DNA from: Pelecanus crispus
Taxonomy: Eukaryota > Chordata > Aves > Pelecaniformes > Pelecanidae
Direction of reading: 5' to 3'
Assembly (NCBI RefSeq): GCF_030463565.1
Contig: NC_134660.1
Coordinates: forward strand, 2,617,501-2,681,500
DNA length: 64,000 nt
The stretch's first letter is position 1. Each line of letters begins with the position of its first letter. This document shows, one piece after another, positions 25,376 to 35,334 of the stretch. The notes under the pieces were generated by a model, which worked only from the letters and a program-made list of their open reading frames with translations, did not search any database and was not told the origin of the DNA. Position numbers and translations under genes: made by a program.

Positions 25376-26860
25376 AAGCGGGCTGCACGGGCAGAGTGTT
25401 CCTGAGCAGAGAGGCGGACCTCCTTCCCCTTCCTCAGACGGACCCTCCCCACCTCCCTGCCCCCCAGGATCCTGCATGAGAAACTCCCAGCGTCTTTGGT
25501 TTTCCCACCTGCGCCAGGACGAGCAGATACCCCCAGCCCAGCTCTCTCTGCCAGCCCACCCTCATCTATGCATCTCCCCTGGGACTCGGTGACCTTGCTG
25601 GCAAGCCCGGATGGGTCCTTTCCTCCTTGCTCATCGCAGATCCCAGGCCGGGCCGGGACCACACATCCAGCCGCAGCCCGGGAGCCGGGCACGGGGACTT
25701 GGGGCGGATGCCGAGCCGTCTGCGGCCGGCTGTTGGACCAGAGATGGCTCGGTGCCCAATTCCTTGGGGCCGGGGCAGAGCAAGGGCTTGGAGAGGAGCT
25801 GGGGTAGATCAGGAGATGGACACGCCGCGTGATCGCCGGCTGTGCCGGCCACGGAGCGAGGGGGAGCCGGGATGGGCCGGCAGAGCCTCGTTACCCCGGT
25901 GCAGCTGATTGCTTTTTTGCACAGGAGCCAGCGGAGGAGCGAGGGGGGCGAGCAGGGACCATTTAGGGAGACCCCGATGGCGCGGGGCTGGGGACTGCGG
26001 GGTGGCTGGGGAGAGAGCCCCCCCCTCCGCTCCCACGGGGGGGCCGTCCCTGCTGCCACTCGGCAGCGTCGCACCCCAAAAATCCCCACAGCCTGTGGCT
26101 TTTCGCAACCGCTGCGTTTTGACCCGGGGCGAGGAAGCGCCCGGTGGTGGCAGCCCGGGTTTTAACGCTAAATTACCAAACGAGAGCATTTTAACCGGAG
26201 GACACTAGTTATCCGTGGAGGAAGCCGGGGTTGCCGTTATCGTGGAGGGGGGGTCGTTCTGTTTCCGTGGCGGGGGGGTGGGAGCGTGGGGAGGGACCTG
26301 CGGCCACAGCCCCTGTGCCGGGGCGGCTCTGGCTGACATTTTGCCTTACACACTACCCTGTCCGACTGTTGGTACCGGGCTGGTTTCTCTGTATTTACTC
26401 GCAGTACCGGGGTGGGCTGGACATTAACCGTAGTTACTGATCTCTTTTGTACGTTGTAAAAAGCTTGTACTATAGGAGGAAGGCGGGCTCGCTGCGGGTG
26501 TACTAAACCCTCCCCTCTAACTGTTTTGGGGTTTGTTTGGGGTTTTTTTTGTTTCGTTTTGGTTTTTTTTTTTTTTTCTACGAAGATGGAAACTTGCCCT
26601 GTTCAGGCTGGAGCGAGGCAGCGCTCGGCGTGAGGGACGCTTGGGGTGGGTTTCTCTGGAGGATGACCCCCCCCACCCCCACCCCGCAGCGCTGCTCTTT
26701 GGTTTAAATAAAGGCAAAAAAAAAAAAAAAAAGGTTCCCCCCGAGCGCTGGCAGCCCCTCCCCAGGCAGTGAGGGGCTGTTTTAAGAGGGAACAGAGTAA
26801 AAACCAAGGAGCTTGAAATTGCATTTAAATAAAAGTAATAAAGATACGTGACTCTTCAAG
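25376..26860 (+). terminator. WIPF2: WIPF2 3'UTR with three poly(A) signals
   Basis: The 3'UTR is about 1.5 kb. AATAAA occurs at 26707-26712, 26828-26833 and 26838-26843; the last two overlap a T/A-rich end and are the likely main site. The first is followed after three bases by 17 genomic A residues (26716-26732), which would mimic a poly(A) tail in oligo-dT-primed data. A T-rich stretch with GTTT units lies at 26520-26580. Confidence 0.75.
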
Positions 26861-26965
26861 GGTGCTGGCTGGGGGGGTGGCTGGGGAAGGGGGGGTGTCC
26901 CCAGGGCCCCCTCCCCTCTTTTGGGGGTGCGTTACAGCCCCAGGGATGGGGTCAGGCCCTGCCCC

Positions 26966-27255
26966 TCGGCCTGCAGCAAGGCCAGCACTGGGAGGCAGGA
27001 TGGGGGGTGCTAGGGGGCAGGGCTGGTGGCAGTGGGAGCACTGGGGGGGGCAGGATCGGGGGGGATGGGGTTACTGGGAGCACTGGGGAGGCGGGGTGGG
27101 GGTGTGGGGCCTGTTACTGGGAGCAGTGGGGAGGCAGGATTGGGGGGGTGAGGTTACTGGGAGCACTGGGAAGGCAGGATTGGGGGCATTGGGAGGCAGG
27201 ATGGGAGCACTGGGAGGCGGGATTGGGGTTACTGGAAACACCGGGGAGGCAGGAG
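26966..27255. repeat. TTACTGGGAGCACTGGGAGGCAGG minisatellite between WIPF2 and CDC6
   Basis: Seven or more imperfect copies of a 30-50 bp unit built from GGTTACTGGGAGCACTGGG and GGAGGCAGGATTGGGG fill the 400-bp gap between the WIPF2 poly(A) site and the CDC6 promoter. Unit length varies through G-run expansion. Confidence 0.85.
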
Positions 27256-27271
27256 GGGTCCCTGGGAGCAG

Positions 27272-27510
27272 ACTACAATTCCCAGCATGCCTCGCGCGCG
27301 CAGCACTACACCTCCCGGCAGGCCCCGCGCGCCGTCGCCCATTGGCTGCTCGGCGGCGGCCCCCTCCTCCGGCCGCCGCGCTTGGCGCGGGGCTTAACGA
27401 TTGGCGGCGGCGGCGGGCGGCGCAGCCAATGGGGCGGAGGGGGCGGAGCCGGCTCGGCCTGGTGGCGGGAAGTGCGGAGCTGGGGCTGAGTTGGCGGGAG
27501 AAGGTCGGCA
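27272..27510 (+). promoter_or_regulatory. CDC6: CDC6 cell-cycle promoter
   Basis: Two ZNF143/THAP11-type sites lie in tandem 33 bp apart: ACTACAATTCCCAGCATGC (27272-27290) and ACTACACCTCCCGGCAGGC (27305-27323). CCAAT boxes occur at 27341-27345, 27400-27404 (both inverted) and 27426-27430. E2F-type sites are TTGGCGCGG (27382-27390), TGGCGGGAA (27463-27471) and TTGGCGGGAG (27491-27500). Human CDC6 is known to be driven by paired E2F sites at G1/S, and this arrangement fits. The non-coding first exon must lie between about 27480 and 27750; its donor is not resolved. Confidence 0.75.
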
Positions 27511-27767
27511 GCGGCGGCGGCGGCGGGGGGGCTCCGGGGCGGGGGGACGGGGACATGGAGGGACTAGGGCTCTGCTGGGGGGTACCGGGAGCTGAGACGT
27601 GGGATGGGGCTGCGGGGGCAGGTCGATGTGGAGTGGGGGAACGCGGGTTTTGGGGGTTGGGGTGGGGGCGGGGGGGAGGGGCAGGGGGTGGCCGGGAGCC
27701 GCGGGGCCGGGGGTCTCCCCGCCTGACCGGTGTCCTCGCTCTGTTCGCAGACCAGACGCCCCCCGCC

Positions 27768-30700
27768 ATGGCCAGCAGCAGCCCGCAGCGCCAGCCCACT
27801 ATCGGCTTCCCCCGCCGGAGGAGCGCCCGCCGCCTCGCCGCCCCCCCCGGCCAAGGGCGGCCCCGACCCCGCCGCCCCCGACCGCGCCGCCCTCGACCCC
27901 CGCCGCCCTCCGCCTCTCGCCCTGCCCCGGGGCTGCGGAGCCCGGCCGGGCGGCCCCCGGCACATGCTCAGCCCGGACCAAAGCGCTGCCCCTGAGCCCC
28001 CGCAAACGCCTGGGTGAGCCCCCCCCCCGCCCCCCCGCGCTGCTCCCTCCCCTGGGACCCCCCGGGAAAAGTGGGGGGGGTCACCCCTTTCCCAAAAGCT
28101 GCTGTGAGGCTGGGGCAGGCAGAGGGACCCAGCTCCGTCCCGTCCCTCACACAGCTGCGTTTGCGGCTTCCCCTGGTTTCGGGAGGAAAAGCTGCTCCTC
28201 CCGCGGGGCTGAAAACACGAAGCCTCCCCCCGGGGAGAGCGACACCGTGTTACGAACAGCTTGCCTGCTCTGCTGACCCGTGTCCCCACAGGTGACGACA
28301 ACCTCTGCAACGTCCCCCGCGCCGTGCCCTGCTCCCCGGCCAAGCGCAGTAAAGAGAACCAGGGCCGCCGCTTGCTCTTTGGGGACCCCTCAGCCTCCCC
28401 CGAGAAGCCCAGCAGCCCAGGGCCGTCCCCACGGCGCGGGGGGCAGGAGACCCCCAGGAACTCGGGGCTCGGCGGGCAGCGTGCCTGCACGCGGCTCTTC
28501 AGGCAGGAAGGTGAGCGCAGTCGGGGAGGGGGACGGGGTCCCGGTGGCACCGCGGCCCCCCCTGAGCCCTCTCCCTCCCTGGGGCAGGCACCTGCTACCA
28601 GCAGGCGAAGCGGGTGCTGCACGCGGCCGTGCCCGACCGCCTCCACGCCAGGGAGAGGGAGACGGGCGTCATCCGGCAGTTCCTGCGGGAGCACGTCTGC
28701 GGGCGCCAACCCGGCAGCCTCTACATCTCCGGAGCCCCCGGAACAGGGAAAACGGCTTGTCTGAGCCGCATCCTGCTCGACTGCAAGGTGTGCCATGGCC
28801 GGGGGTCCCAGCAGCAGCTGAGGAGTGGGACTGGCCCCTCTGGGGGGGCGGGGGTGCCTGTTTTGGGGGTGCTGGTGGAACAGATTGGTGGGGAGACGGG
28901 GGGAGTGCAGCCCCGCTGCAGCGCCAGTGCAGGGGAAAGGGCAGCGGGTTGTGGCTGGCGTAACGCTCCTGTTCCTGGCAGGACGAGCTCGCCGGGAGCA
29001 AAACCATCATCCTGAACTGCATGTCGCTGAGCAGCCCACAGGGCGTCTTCCCCGCCGTGGCGCAGCAGCTGGGCCTGCCCGCGGCTGCCGGCCGGGAGGG
29101 TGTGCGGAGGCTGGAGAAGCAGCTGATGGCCCAGGGCCCCATGGTGTGAGTTCCCTGCGCAGGGGGTGGCGGGGGGTTCCCCCCTTTGACGCCCCGAGCG
29201 TGGTCAGACGGGAGAGGAGGCCCCGGTAGCGGCTCTCCCAGCTCAGGGTGCTGTGAACGGGCTGTGGGGGCGGTGGGCAGAGCAGGAGCTGACCCCGGCT
29301 CCCCCCCTGCAGCTTGCTGGTGCTGGATGAGCTGGACCAGCTGGAGAGCAAGGGGCAGGACGTGCTCTACACCCTCTTCGAGTGGCCCCGGCTGCCCGGC
29401 TCCAGGCTCGTCCTCGTAGGTGAGTGCACCGCAACGTGGCACTGCCCGCCCCAGGGACCCTCCCTATTTTGGGGAGGGCTGGTGGGGGTTTGCTTTTGCT
29501 CCTTCCTCGGGGCACAGCCTTCTTCCTCACCTCGCTGTGCCCGCAGGGTTGGCCAACGCGCTGGACCTGATGGACCGCAGCCTGGCCAGGCTTGCTGCCC
29601 GGCCGGCCGGCAGCCCCCGGCTGCTGCACTTCCCACCCTACACCAGGGAGCAGCTCGCCGCCATCCTGCAGGAGCGGCTGCGGCAGGTGGGGACGCGGGG
29701 GGATGTGGGGGGAGAACACAGGACGGGACGCGGTGGGGGCTTTCCGCCCACGCAGGCGGCAGCGCTGACGGCGCGCGGTGCCTCGGCAGGTGGCTGGTGA
29801 CCCCGTCCTGGACGCCACCGCGCTCCAGTTTTGCGCCCGCAAGGTCTCCGCGGTCTCTGGTGATGCTCGCAAGGCCTTGGATGTCTGCAGGTCAGCGCCA
29901 AAAGTCCGGTGATGCCAGGGCCAGCGTGGCCCCTGCAAGCCCCGCACGGCTCCCCTACGCTGGGGGTGCCCGTGCCGGGGGTGCCCGTGCCAGGGCGGCC
30001 GCTCTGCCCGGCGCTTAGGGCTGTCTCTCCCCAGGCGCGCCGTGGAGGTGGTGGAGCTGGAGGTGCAGAGCCAGACCCTGCTCAAGCCACTGCCTGGCGG
30101 TGAGTAGCTGCTGCCGGCCGCCGCACCAGAGCCAAAACCCTGCGGGTGGGCACCTCTGGGCCGGCCTCAATGCAGGGTCCAGGGCCCTTTTCTGGGGCAC
30201 CTGCTCTGCGCTGCCCCCCCCATTCGCATCCCCCTGAGGTCCCCTGCGGCCCTGTCTGTCCCACAGGCGACTCCCCAACGTCCCCCGTCCCCAAGCGCGT
30301 GGGGCTCCTGCACGTCTCCCGTGTGATCTCGGAGGTGTTTGGGGACCGGCTGGCGGCGGGCGGCCGGGGGTCCTGGGACGCCTTCCCGCTGCAGCAGAAG
30401 GTGCTGCTCTGCTCCCTGCTCCTGCTCGCCCGGCACCTGCGCGCCCGGGAGGTGACGCTGGGGAAGGTGAGTGATGGTGGGACCCTTGGGGGCTGGATTT
30501 GGGGAGCGGGCGGGTGTCCCCAGGATCTCCCTTGGGTGCAGTGTCGCGGCGTAACACCTGCCCTGCCTTCCCCAGCTCCACGATGCCTACAGCCAGGTCT
30601 GCCGGCGGCAGCAGCTCCCTGCCGTTGACCAGGCAGAGTGTCTGTCCCTCGTCACCCTCCTGGAGTCCCGCGGTGTCCTGGAGCTGAAGAGGGCCAAGGA

Positions 30701-30885
30701 GGCCCGGCTGGCCAAGGTACCGGCATGGCAGGGGTCTGGCGGGGCGCGGTGGGGTCCGGCAGCGCGGCGCTGAGCGGCTCTCGTCTCTCCCCCAGGTCTC
30801 CTTGAAGATGGAGGAGGCGGCGGTGGAGCACGCGCTGCAGGACACGGCGCTGGTGGGCAGCATCCTGGCCCAGGGGCTGCGTTAG
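27768..30885 (+). CDS. CDC6: Cell division cycle 6, replication licensing ATPase
   Basis: Coding segments: 27768-28013, 28292-28510, 28588-28787, 28982-29145, 29313-29419, 29547-29686, 29790-29890, 30035-30099, 30267-30466, 30576-30716 and 30796-30885; about 557 aa against 560 in human. CDC6 loads MCM2-7 onto ORC-bound origins. The N-terminus TIGFPRRRSARRL matches human TISFPKRKLSRAL. It is followed by the CDK-type KALPLSPRKRLG, CSPAK, a KEN degron (SKENQ) and a cyclin-binding RRLLF. The AAA+ core has Walker A GAPGTGKT (28588 segment), Walker B LLVLDELDQ (29313 segment) and sensor-1 region GLANALDL; a winged-helix domain follows. In the first coding segment the frame of the ATG and the frame of KALPLSPRKRLG differ, as if one base were missing in the C-rich stretch 27830-27960; all other junctions are in phase. 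Confidence 0.95.
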
Positions 30886-31430
30886 CCCCCTCCCCAGCAG
30901 CCCGTGGCCCCTCGGCGCGGGTGGGATTTTGGTGCATGCGTGGTTTGGCTGGGCGGTGGCAGGAGCAGGGAAATGGCTCCTGCAGGCCTTACCTCTTGTT
31001 TGTTGAGTCGTGCCTTGGGGGCCCTCGCTCTGGGGTGGGGTTTCTTAATATTATTAATATTATTATTATTATTTTTGTGTGGCTGGAGCCAAGGCGGGAG
31101 GCTGGCACCCGCCCCAGCCCCTTTGCAGCAACGGCCGTGGATGGTGGGTGCTCCTGGCCCGGCTCCCACCCCAGCGTGTGCCATCCCAGGGCCCGGTGTT
31201 GCTCTGAGCCACGGCCACGTTTGCTCCCGGCACATTTGGAACCTTCCAGGGCCACCCCAAGGCCCCGGCTGCAGGAAGGATGGTCCCGCTGTTGGTCCTG
31301 GTGCCAGTCCCGGTAGCGGCAGAGGGGGGTACACGGCGTGCTCGGCTCCAGGCTGCGCCCGGCTGGAGGGTGGGGGGATATCGGGGCCCCCTCTTTCTCC
31401 TGGCATTAATAAAGTCGTTCTGGTTCAGCG
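30886..31430 (+). terminator. CDC6: CDC6 3'UTR and poly(A) signal
   Basis: A 3'UTR of about 540 nt contains an AT-rich trinucleotide patch (TTA/ATT units, 31046-31075) and ends with AATAAA at 31408-31413, followed by a GT-rich downstream stretch. Confidence 0.8.
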
Positions 31431-34400
31431 CTGGCTCCTGCCTCTGCCCACCCACCCCCCCCCCCGTTCCCTCCCTGCCCCATGGCTGTGGGGGCCTGGC
31501 TCTGTCCCCCCTCCAGCCCCTCTCCTCCTGGGCTGCAGCCCCCTGGCGCTCCCCCGGTGCTTCCCCCCAGCTCCCGGCCTCAGCTCCTCCGCTTGTGTTA
31601 AATAATGGACGCTTTGACCTCATTTTGCAGCTTCCCTGGCTGGGGGGGGGTGTGGGGGCCCGGGGGAGCGGGGAGGGGCTGTGGCTGTCAGTACCCCCCC
31701 TCTGGCCATCCCACCCTGACCCCCAGGCCCCTCGGCAGCTCCTGGCCAGGACTGGGGTGCTGGGTGCGGGGCCAGGACGGGGTGCCCGGCTCACCGCCAT
31801 GCCTCGGTTTCTCCTGACCCCATGGTGTGGCCCCGGTGTGCGCCAGCCCTGTCCTGGCCCCGTGGCTTGCAGGGTCCCCACAGGGTGCAGGATGGGGGGA
31901 CGTCGGCTGCGGCCTTGCCCTGGGCACCCAAGTGCCAAAGCGGAGCCTGGCGAGGCCCCTGGCTGCCACCGTTGAACCGGGCGTCCTGGTGCAGCCCCCA
32001 TTTTGGCACGCTGTGGCACTGCCCATCCCTGCTGTGCCTGGGGACAGGGCAGGCCCCAGCCGCGGTTTGCAGTGGGGAAACTGAGGCAGGGGCAGCGCGG
32101 CAGGGCCGGGGGCAGCCGGCAGCCCCAGCCGGGCCCCGAGTGCAGCTCAAACGATTGCTGCCGCGGGGCTATTTATAGCTGGGGCTGCCATGTGTCGGAC
32201 GTGTGTGGCAGCACGGGGGGGGGGGGGGCGGCGGGTTCAGGCCAGGCTGTGCCCGCTCTGCTCCACGTCCCTGTCCCCTCGCTGTGCCGGGGGGCTGAGG
32301 GGAACCCCTGTCCCCTCGCCACACCCCGGGGCTGAGCTGGGACCGTGGCCCTGCCACCCATCACCAGGCCGCAGGGCTGAGCGGGTACCGGCATCCCCGT
32401 GCCCGTGGGCAGAGCCGGGCCGGGCACGGGCTGGCTGGGGCCTCCCTGCTCCCCACGGGCCATGGCGGCTGCATCCCGCCCTGTGCCAGCCCCGTGGTCG
32501 TGACGCAGCCCCACGGCACGGAACCACGGCACACGGTGACGGTGGCCGGAAGGAAGTGGCTGGCAGCGTGTGTGACCGCAGTGACGCCAGCGGTGATGCA
32601 GGTGGGCACCACGGTGCCCCTGTTCCCCACATCGTCCCCCCCCCATGGCTGCTCCATCCCCGGCCACCACCCCTGTGCCCACCGTGGTGCTGGGTGAGAT
32701 GGCGGCTGCGCGGGCAGGGCACGGGGGGCACCCCTACCCCTGCACCAGACCGGCCGTGCTGGGCATCCCACGGCGAGGCTGGAGGGTCCCCGGCCCTGGC
32801 ACTTGTCCCCATGGTGGCCCGGTTGTGCGGGTGGGGATGGGGACAGCGGGGGTGGCATGGGGGACGTGGCCCCGCGGTGTGGGGGACGTGGGTCCCCTCG
32901 CCGTGCCAGCCTGCAGGGGTGCCCGCGGCCATGCTGGCCTTGGCTCCGCTCTCTGCCGCAGTGGATGAAAAATCGATAGCGCAGACAGATTCAGCCGCGC
33001 GGGTGCCGGAGCTCCCGCCGGAGCCGTTCATCACCACTCAGCGAGGGGCCGGCAGCGCCGCGGCGGGAGCACAGTGGCTCGGGGACATCTCCGCTGGCTC
33101 CGGGACACCCCAGGACACCCAGACCGTGCGCCGTGGCCGACAGCCGGGACAGCACCAGCACAGAGAGGCCGAAGGGCCCGTCCCCTGCTCTGGCACACGC
33201 GTGCCCACGTCCCCTTGCTCCCGCACACACGTGCCGTGCCCATGGGGCTGGGCAGCGCCCGGCTGTGCCGCGGGCAGCTCCCGGCGTGCGTGCCCGGCTG
33301 CGCACCCATCCGCATGTGCGCGGCAGGGGCCCGGTGTCCCCTCGGCGGTGTCCCCAGTGCCCCGGCTGCCTCCCTGTCCTCCCTTGCACTCTCCTTACAT
33401 AAGTGGCCACGTGGCGGGCATGGCCCCCTCCTGCCGCGCCGTCACCGCCAGCACCCAGATTCCATCTGACAGCCCCTTTCCGCTCGGCTGCGCTCCTGCC
33501 GGGCACCGGGGCCAGGGGTGCAGGGCAGGACCCCGCACGACCCCTCCGTGCCAGCGCTGGGCCCCATGCGGGGTGAGGGCCGGGGGCCTCGGTGGGATGG
33601 GGACACTGGGGACGCAGCCCTGCCCTGCCCGCACCTCCCATCCACGCCCTGGCACCCCGCTCTCCTGCCCGCTCCGCTGCCCGTGCCCTGCCAGACCTCG
33701 GCACCCCGATGCCGCGGGACAAGCCGGGCCCTGCAGCCGGGCAGGATCCGGCCAGCAGCGGGTTTGGCCCCACGGGCAGCCCCACGGTGGGGCAGCGCGG
33801 GGTCCCCGGTGCCCGGCGGCTGCCCCGGTGGGCCGCGGGGGGGGTGGTGGGCTGGCCGCCGCGCACATCTGGGAGTGATTTGGCACATTCCTCTGGGCTG
33901 AGCACATGCCGGCGGCTGGGCCTCGCCGCGGCCGGCAGCCCCGGCGTGCTGGGGAGGGGGCCACAGGCCGTGCCAGGCTGTGGGTGCCCAGGCCTTGCTG
34001 CCCATGCCTGGCCCGCGGTGTCCCATCTCGCTCTGCTGAGCACACAGGGGAAACTGAGGCACGGGAGCGCTGCTCAGAGCGGCCTGGTGGGCACCCAGCC
34101 CTCTTGGCGTGGGTGCCCAGGGGCCTGGGCAGCGCGGGGGAGCAGCGGGACCCCCATGGGGATGGGGCACGTGCTGAGGCTGCCCAGGCTCCTCACACAT
34201 GTGTCTTCCCATGGCAGCTCCAGCCCCGCTGCCCCCCCAGCCCTCGTGCCGTGGGACAGGGCTGTGCCGGTGGGTGCGGGGCTCCTGGGTGCTGCTTTTG
34301 GCTTCCCCCCCCGCAGGGGATGGCAGGGCCTGGCTCCCCTCCTGCCTCAGTTTCCCCTGGGTGCAGGCGAGGAGCAGCAGAGCTGGGTGTCTGCTCGGCC

Positions 34401-34849
34401 CCGTGCCCCCCCCCGGCTCTGGGTGGTCCTGGGGGGGCCGCTCCCCCTCCCTGACCCAGCCTGGGGCTCCTGCAGGGCCCTGTCCTTGCGTTGGGCTGTG
34501 CCAGTGTTGCCCCAGCGCTGGAGTTTCTCCTTTTTCTTCCCTTTTTCATAGCAAAGTTGCTTTAACCCCTCACACGCCCTCAGCGGGCTCTGGGTGGGCG
34601 GCCTGGTGTAGTGGGGGGGGATATGGGGGTGCTGGGGCCCTCACCGGCACCCAGGGTGGGGGGGAGCAGGCTGGGGGGGGGGGGGGCTGCAGATGCCCGT
34701 GTCCGTGGGGGTCAGTGGGAGCAGTCAGAGACACCCCCCCACACACACTCCCCGCCCTGGGGGGCGGTCCCCAGCTCTGCAGGGCAGCTCCTCGGCGGGC
34801 GTGGGAGAGGAAAGAGGGGCAACGAAGCTGCGGTGGCGCGGCCCCTTTA
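31431..34849. other. CDC6-RARA intergenic interval
   Basis: No gene recognised. The interval holds three copies of the dispersed GGGGAAACTGAGGCA motif (32074, 34047, 34343), a perfect MEF2-type CTATTTATAG at 32169-32178, and a 13-G run at 32215-32227. Open frames over 200 codons here are GC-driven and lack any recognisable domain. Confidence 0.6.
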
Positions 34850-34943
34850 AGAGGTCCCCCTCCCTCCCGCCGCCCTGCGCGCGGCGCGCGCACCCACTTT
34901 CTCCCCTTCCGCCTTCTGGAGACTTCAAAGAGTCCCAATGTAG

Positions 34944-35040
34944 CGCCGGCCACGCCCACGCCCCGCCCCGGCAGCCAATGGGGCGCCGCCGGAGGCGGCG
35001 CCCCATTGGCTGCCGGGGCGGGGCGTGGGCGTGGCCGGCG
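34944..35040. repeat. Perfect 47-bp inverted repeat with 3-bp spacer
   Basis: Arms 34944-34990 and 34994-35040 are exact reverse complements around GGA. Each arm holds, going inward, a KLF/EGR GTGGGCGTGG-type site, an SP1 GC box (CCCCGCCCC) and a CCAAT box. As DNA it could extrude a cruciform; as RNA a very stable hairpin. Symmetry stops after one more base on each side. Confidence 0.95.
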
Positions 35041-35079
35041 GAGAGGGGCGGGGCGTCCTCCCTCGCTCCCCCCCGCCCT

Positions 35080-35080
<1 letters not shown>

Positions 35081-35110
<30 letters not shown>
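35081..35110. repeat. CCG trinucleotide repeat
   Basis: About ten CCG units in the probable RARA 5' leader, 40 bp downstream of the inverted repeat. Confidence 0.9.
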
Positions 35111-35111
<1 letters not shown>

Positions 35112-35334
35112 CCGCCCGGCCCAGCCCCGGGTAAAGTTTCCCCGCGAGCACATGACTCGCAATGGCCGCGGCCGCCGCTCGTTTAAGCCCCCCCCATCCC
35201 CGGTTCCTTCCCCCCCCCCCCCCTCTTTTTTCCCCCCTCAGGCCGGGTCTCCCCCCCGCCCCCCCCTCCGCCGCCATGCAGCCACCACCGGGAGCTTCCC
35301 GGTTTTAAGGATCGGGTGAAGTCTCCGTGATCAG

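Larger units (their letters stand above)
34850..35334 (+). promoter_or_regulatory. RARA: RARA upstream (P1) CpG-island promoter and probable 5'UTR exon
   Basis: GC boxes, KLF/EGR-type GTGGGCGTGG sites and two CCAAT boxes lie inside a large inverted repeat (34944-35040), followed by a CCG repeat and a pyrimidine-rich leader. A good donor, CAG|GTAACG, at 35334/35335 suggests that a non-coding first exon ends there and splices to 42660. The transcription start is inferred, not seen. Confidence 0.5.

Noticed and set aside
26707-26732. AATAAA followed by A17 read as a retroposed mRNA end
   Set aside because: No target-site duplication or foreign mRNA sequence upstream; it sits inside the normal WIPF2 3'UTR.
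26966-27255. Tandem repeats considered as a CRISPR-like array
   Set aside because: Units are contiguous and degenerate without unique spacers; the genome is vertebrate.
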